DNA of 64,000 nucleotides from Aquilaria yunnanensis (lineage: Eukaryota; Streptophyta; Magnoliopsida; Malvales; Thymelaeaceae), in NCBI GenBank assembly GCA_039654915.1, contig CM077593.1, positions 78,968,501 through 79,032,500 on the forward strand, in the 5' to 3' direction. Under the pieces are notes generated by a model. The model saw only the letters and a list, made by a program, of their open reading frames with translations. It searched no databases and was not told where the DNA came from. The position numbers and the translations under genes are program-made. Below are positions 60,166-64,000 of this stretch, piece by piece (the stretch's first letter is position 1; each line of letters begins with the position of its first letter).

Positions 60166-61600
60166 ATGGAGGGCCAAAAGGATAGGAGGATGGAAGTGAG
60201 ACACAATGAGAAGCCTACCATGAGAGAACTTTAATAAACTCTCAATAGACTTGTGGGAAGGATTGAGAACATAGATTTGAGGTTGTCAAGGAGACCTAAT
60301 CCCATTTTGCAACCAAAGAGAGGTCCAAGAAGAGAAGAACCCGAGGAGGAACAAGGAATTTGGCATGACCATGGGCTTCCAATGAGGGGAGAGCCAAAGG
60401 AGGAAAACAATCTCAACTCCATCAAGCTTACCATTTTATCTTTCCAGGGGAAGAATGATCCGGATGCATATTGGGAGTGGGAGCAAAAGATTGAGATGGT
60501 GTTTGAATGCCATCATTATTCTAAGGAAAAGAAGGTTAAATTGGCTACTATTGAGTTCACTGATTATGCTGCTGTATGGTGGAACCAAGTTGTCACTTTT
60601 AGGAGAAGGAATGAGGAGGAGCCCTTAAAGCATTGATGATGAGAAGATTTGTGCCTAGTTATTACTATAGAGATCAACACCTCAAGCTTCAAAGGCTTGT
60701 GCAAGGCCAAATGAGTGTGGAGGACTACCACAAGGACTTGGAGATGACCTTGACCCGAGCCAATATCATTGAAGATGAGGAAGCCACCATTGCTAGATTC
60801 ATCAATGGCCTTAACCATAAGATTGCCAATAAAGTAGAGATGGTGCCATATGTCAACATCGAGGATTTACTTCATCATGCCACTAAGGCCGAGAAGATCA
60901 TCAAAAGGTTTAAGGCATCCAAGATGTCCCAAAGGAAGGAGCTCCACATGGAGGGGAGCATGGAGTAAGGAAGCACCTAAGCCAAGAGTAGAGGCCACCA
61001 AAGGAGGCTTGTCTTGGCCTCAACAAGATAGGTCCAAAGCTCCACCGAAAGATGCACCTAAGGCAAGGGAGATTGAGTGCTTTAAGTGTAGAGGCAAAGT
61101 GCACTACATAAGAGATTGCCTAAACAAAAAGGTGATGATACTTAAAGATGATAGAGAGATCACATCCGAGGATGAAGATGGCATGAAGGAGATGCCACTT
61201 TTGGAGGATAAAGAGCAAAACACACTTGAGCCCAATAAGGGAGACTTTGCATTTGTGGCAAGAAAAGCTCTAAGTGTGCAAGCCAAGGGGGAAGCCAATC
61301 AAAGAGAATGCATCTTTCACACTAAGTGCCAAATCAAAGACCAAGTGTGTAGCTTCATTGTTGATGGAAGAAGTTGCACCAATGTAGCAAGCTCAACTAT
61401 GGTGGAGAAGTTAAAGCTTTTTACACAAAAGCACTCACAACCATATAGGTTTCAATGGTTGAATGATGCCAGAGAGGTAAAGGTGCTAAAGCAAGTTTTG
61501 GTTCACTTTAAAATTGGCACTTACCATGATCAAGTTCTTTGTGATGTTGTTCCTATGCATGCTTGTCACATTTTGCTTTAGGAGGCCGTGGCAATTTGAT
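60166..61600 (+). pseudogene. Gag and protease of the plus-strand Ty3/gypsy element, decayed
   Basis: Starts at ATG 60166 (MEGQKDRRMEVRHNEKP), with two stops at 60231-60236. The gag core reads KLTILSFQGKNDPDAYWEWE, then LATIEFTDYAAVWWNQ. After a frameshift near 60633 come LQRLVQGQMSVEDYHKDLEM and INGLNHKIANKVE. A second frameshift lies near 60960. The CCHC knuckle CFKCRGKVHYIRDC is at 61078-61119. A protease-type region follows (FIVDGRSCTNVASS in the D-x-G-S/A-x-x-N-V-A position, with R in place of the usual residue after G). It ends HACHILL just before the LGRPWQFD block. Confidence 0.8.
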
Positions 61601-62745
61601 AAGAAGGTCACACATGATGGAGAGAAGAACTTGTACTCATTTGTTCATGAAGGAAGTCCGGTTACACTTACTCTACTTGCACCACAACAAGTCTTGGAGG
61701 ATCAAAGGAAACTTCAAAGTAAGGTTGAGAGAAAAGTAAATGATGGGAAAGTTGATGGCAAGAGTGAAGAGGGGAAAGCCGAGAGAACAAATGAGAAATT
61801 AAGTGGGAAGAGTGAACATGAGAGGAAGAAGAGTGGAGAGTTCTCGAGAGCAAAGAATGAGAGGAAGTTGAGTAGGAAGAAATAGTGCTATATTGCAAAA
61901 ATGAGTGATGTGAGGAAAGCCATTCAAGCACAAAGACCATTACTTTTTTTACTTTACAAAGAGTCTTTGCTTGTTATCAATGATCTAATACATCTTCCTA
62001 GTGTTATTTTGTCTTTGTTAAAGGACTTTGAGGATGTGTTCCCTAAAGACCCGAGGGGTTTGCCACCCATTAGAGGCATTAAGCATCAAGTTGACCTAGT
62101 CCTGGGAGCACCAATTCCAAATAGGCTAGCTTATAGGACTAACCCCGAGGAAACTAAGGAGATTAAGAAGCAAGTGGAGGAGTTGTTGGCTAAAGGCTTT
62201 GTAAGGGAGAGAATGAGCCCTTGTGCTGTACTTGTCCTTTTAGTGCCAAAGGAGGATGGTTTATGGCGCATGTGCATAGATTATAGGCCGGTCAACAAGA
62301 TCACTGTAAAGTATAGACATCCTATCCCTAAACTTGATGACATGTTTGATGAGTTGCATAGTTCTACTTTGTTTTCAAAAATTGATTTAAAAAATTGGTA
62401 CCATCAAATTCGGATGAAGAAAGGAGATGAATAGAAAACTGCTTTTAAAATAAAATTTAGACTTTATGAATGGTTAGTCATGCTTTTTGGGTTAACTAAT
62501 GCTCCTAGTACTTTCATGAGACTTATGATTCATGTTTTGCGTGACTTCATTGGTAGGTTGTTGTTTAGTTTGATGATATCTTAGTAGATAGCAAGAACCT
62601 AGAAGAGCATGTTGGACACCTCACACAAGTTCTAAGCACTTTGAGAGAGCAAAAGTTGTATGCTAACTTGAAGAAGTGTTCTTTTTGAGCTGATAAAGTT
62701 GTTTTCCTTGGTTTTACATGCTATAGGAAGATTGTTCCAAGTGGA
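61601..62745 (+). pseudogene. Reverse transcriptase of the plus-strand element, truncated
   Basis: After RPWQFDKKVTHDGEKNLYSF (61575-61640) and a charged low-complexity linker (61700-61885, K/E/R/S-rich), the RT part reads LLKDFEDVFPKDPRGLPPIR, then LWRMCIDYRPVNKITV and LFSKIDLKNWYHQIRM. A stop replaces Trp in DE(W)KTAF at 62434. The catalytic Y-x-DD appears as stop-F-D-D-I-L near 62570. The frame breaks off at 62745, where sequence of another LTR family begins; RNase H and integrase are missing. Confidence 0.82.
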
Positions 62746-64000
62746 ATTTCATTTTTTTGGAGCTTGGAACCATGTTTACAACCATCCCTTATTTTTTATG
62801 CTAGATAACTTTTGATTTCATGGTGAATTCTTGTTTATTTGATGATTGGGAGCTTGAGTTTTGGTCAGAAGTTAGTAATTTTGTGTTTTGTGCCTTTGGT
62901 TGCTTAGAACTAGGAAGAAATTTATGGAACTTAGTTTTTGTGGAAGAGTTACTTGTGAGTTAAAGTTAGGGCAAGGGAGTTATATTTTCAAGCTTAATTA
63001 ATGCTATTGGAGTATGTTTGCTTGATGAATTGAAGTAGTTTTGGCAATAGCATTAGTTAGTGGGCAAAGTTGATCATGGTGGACTACTAGTTTTGTGGAG
63101 CTTGGAATGATGTTACAATGCATCATAGATATGCTTGTGATAGTTGGTTGTCGCCTTTACAACATGTTTTACAGGTATATGATGTGGGAAGGTCATCCAA
63201 GCATGTTTGGTACGCTTGGGAAGTCTTCCAAGGTTGTAGCAGCAAAACTGAAAAATTCAATGCATCATAGGTATTGGCGATTAATTGCCAGAGCCATGAA
63301 AAATCCATAGCAGGTTGACAACTGTGGTGATGCATCGCCACAGTTATGTTGGCTGAAATTTTCCAATTTTGCTCAGAGGTTTGAGGGGAGGTCTGAGGGG
63401 GTGCTTAGGGTACCTAGGGGTCTAAGTATTCCAAGGGTACTTCGAGGCTTCCAAAACTCCTCCGAGAACTAGGAGTTTTCTTGGGTTTTTATGATTACTT
63501 TGGCCATAAGCAAGAAAACTAGTTATTAAAGGCCACAATGAAGTATCACTAGCTTGGTTGAAAGCTTTGGCACCATCAATAACCTAGTAGTGCCATCGGT
63601 CATGAGGCTTCGATGTGAAACCTTAGTGCACCTATTGTGTCTTTATGGCCTAGTCGACAGTAGTCCTAGCATAGTGCCCCTATACAACATAAGGGAGTTT
63701 CAACTAGTAAATCATCACTGGTTAGGCTAGTAAGCTATGCTTGCTACTAGGCAAGGCTTTGCCTTGTAGTTTAAGGACTAAGAAGAGAACAGGTGCCAAA
63801 TGATTGAAACTTATACGCAAAAGTTTAGCCTTAAGCTGAAAGAGCTCTTAGCAGATTACATATATTTACATATATGTTGTCCTTAGTAACTTTTTTTGTA
63901 GGTGAATTACTGAGAATTCTTGAATTCTCCCTCCCTAGTTATGTTGGGCAAATTCTGACGTTGTTGGGCCGAATAACTGTTGAGCGTTGTCGCAGTACTT
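62746..64000 (+). mobile_element. LTR-family sequence of the minus-strand chromovirus, inverted copy, runs off the right edge
   Basis: Begins abruptly at GGAGCTTGGAACCATG and follows the reverse complement of about 52450-53370 with interruptions: TTTTTTATGCTAGATAAC, ATCATGGTGGACTAC, AGGCTTCGATGTGAAACC, AAGCTGAAAGAGCTC, TTGTTGGGCCGAATAACTG. A 240-bp stretch (63115-63350) absent from the other copy contains GGTCATCCAAGCATGTTTGG. Confidence 0.65.

Noticed and set aside
61104..61298. Minus-strand frames within the plus-strand gag region (also 60564-60818, 61668-61940)
   Set aside because: Antisense shadows of gag and linker sequence.

Overview
This is a gene-poor, AT-rich stretch of an angiosperm nuclear genome, most likely a eudicot. 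The evidence is spliced genes with GT/AG introns, a plant NPF transporter, and a dense layer of nested plant transposable elements. No tRNA, rRNA or bacterial feature was seen. The species cannot be fixed from the sequence.

Only the first 6 kb carries apparently intact host genes, both on the minus strand. At the left edge lies the 5' part of a DUF2358 (NTF2-like fold) gene, with three exons in the window and the rest outside. About 0.44 kb further right is a complete four-exon NPF3.1-type transporter gene (583 codons, 1153-5707). Its 2.5-kb third intron holds a small Mutator-like element. A TATA box (5762-5771) lies just upstream of the NPF gene.

From 6 to 34 kb the window is mostly transposons whose ends and target-site duplications (TSDs) can be read directly. 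There are non-autonomous Mutator-like elements (6102-6602, 9752-10253), hAT elements (8344-9309, 28758-29806), a 232-bp CACTA MITE (9344-9575) and a Stowaway-like MITE (32887-33134). The centrepiece is an old LINE (about 11700-24930) cut into three pieces. The first cut is a 9-bp-TSD element (11992-16021) that itself contains a CACTA element (12073-15501) built of palindromic TTCCAACGGC repeats. The second cut is another CACTA-like element (17240 to about 23947) that contains a 5.15-kb MULE (17761-22914) with 180-bp TIRs, a decayed MuDR transposase and a GRF-type zinc-finger ORF.

From 34 to 47 kb there are remains of an Athila-like Ty3/gypsy element: a tRNA-Asp-type primer site, gag, protease, and an internal deletion running into the integrase C-terminus. 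Next comes an intronless LOG (cytokinin-activating phosphoribohydrolase) pseudogene split by a hAT insertion, then LTR-like sequence, then two about 1.7-kb LTRs arranged tail to tail as a large inverted repeat.

From 52 to 64 kb two Ty3/gypsy chromovirus-type elements lie in opposite directions, both full of stops and frameshifts. The LTR family of the minus-strand element also appears, inverted, at the right edge. Nothing here is a clearly new molecular system. The most informative items are the nested-insertion record, the palindromic CACTA array, the transporter intron insertion, the LOG retrocopy and the long inverted LTR pair.
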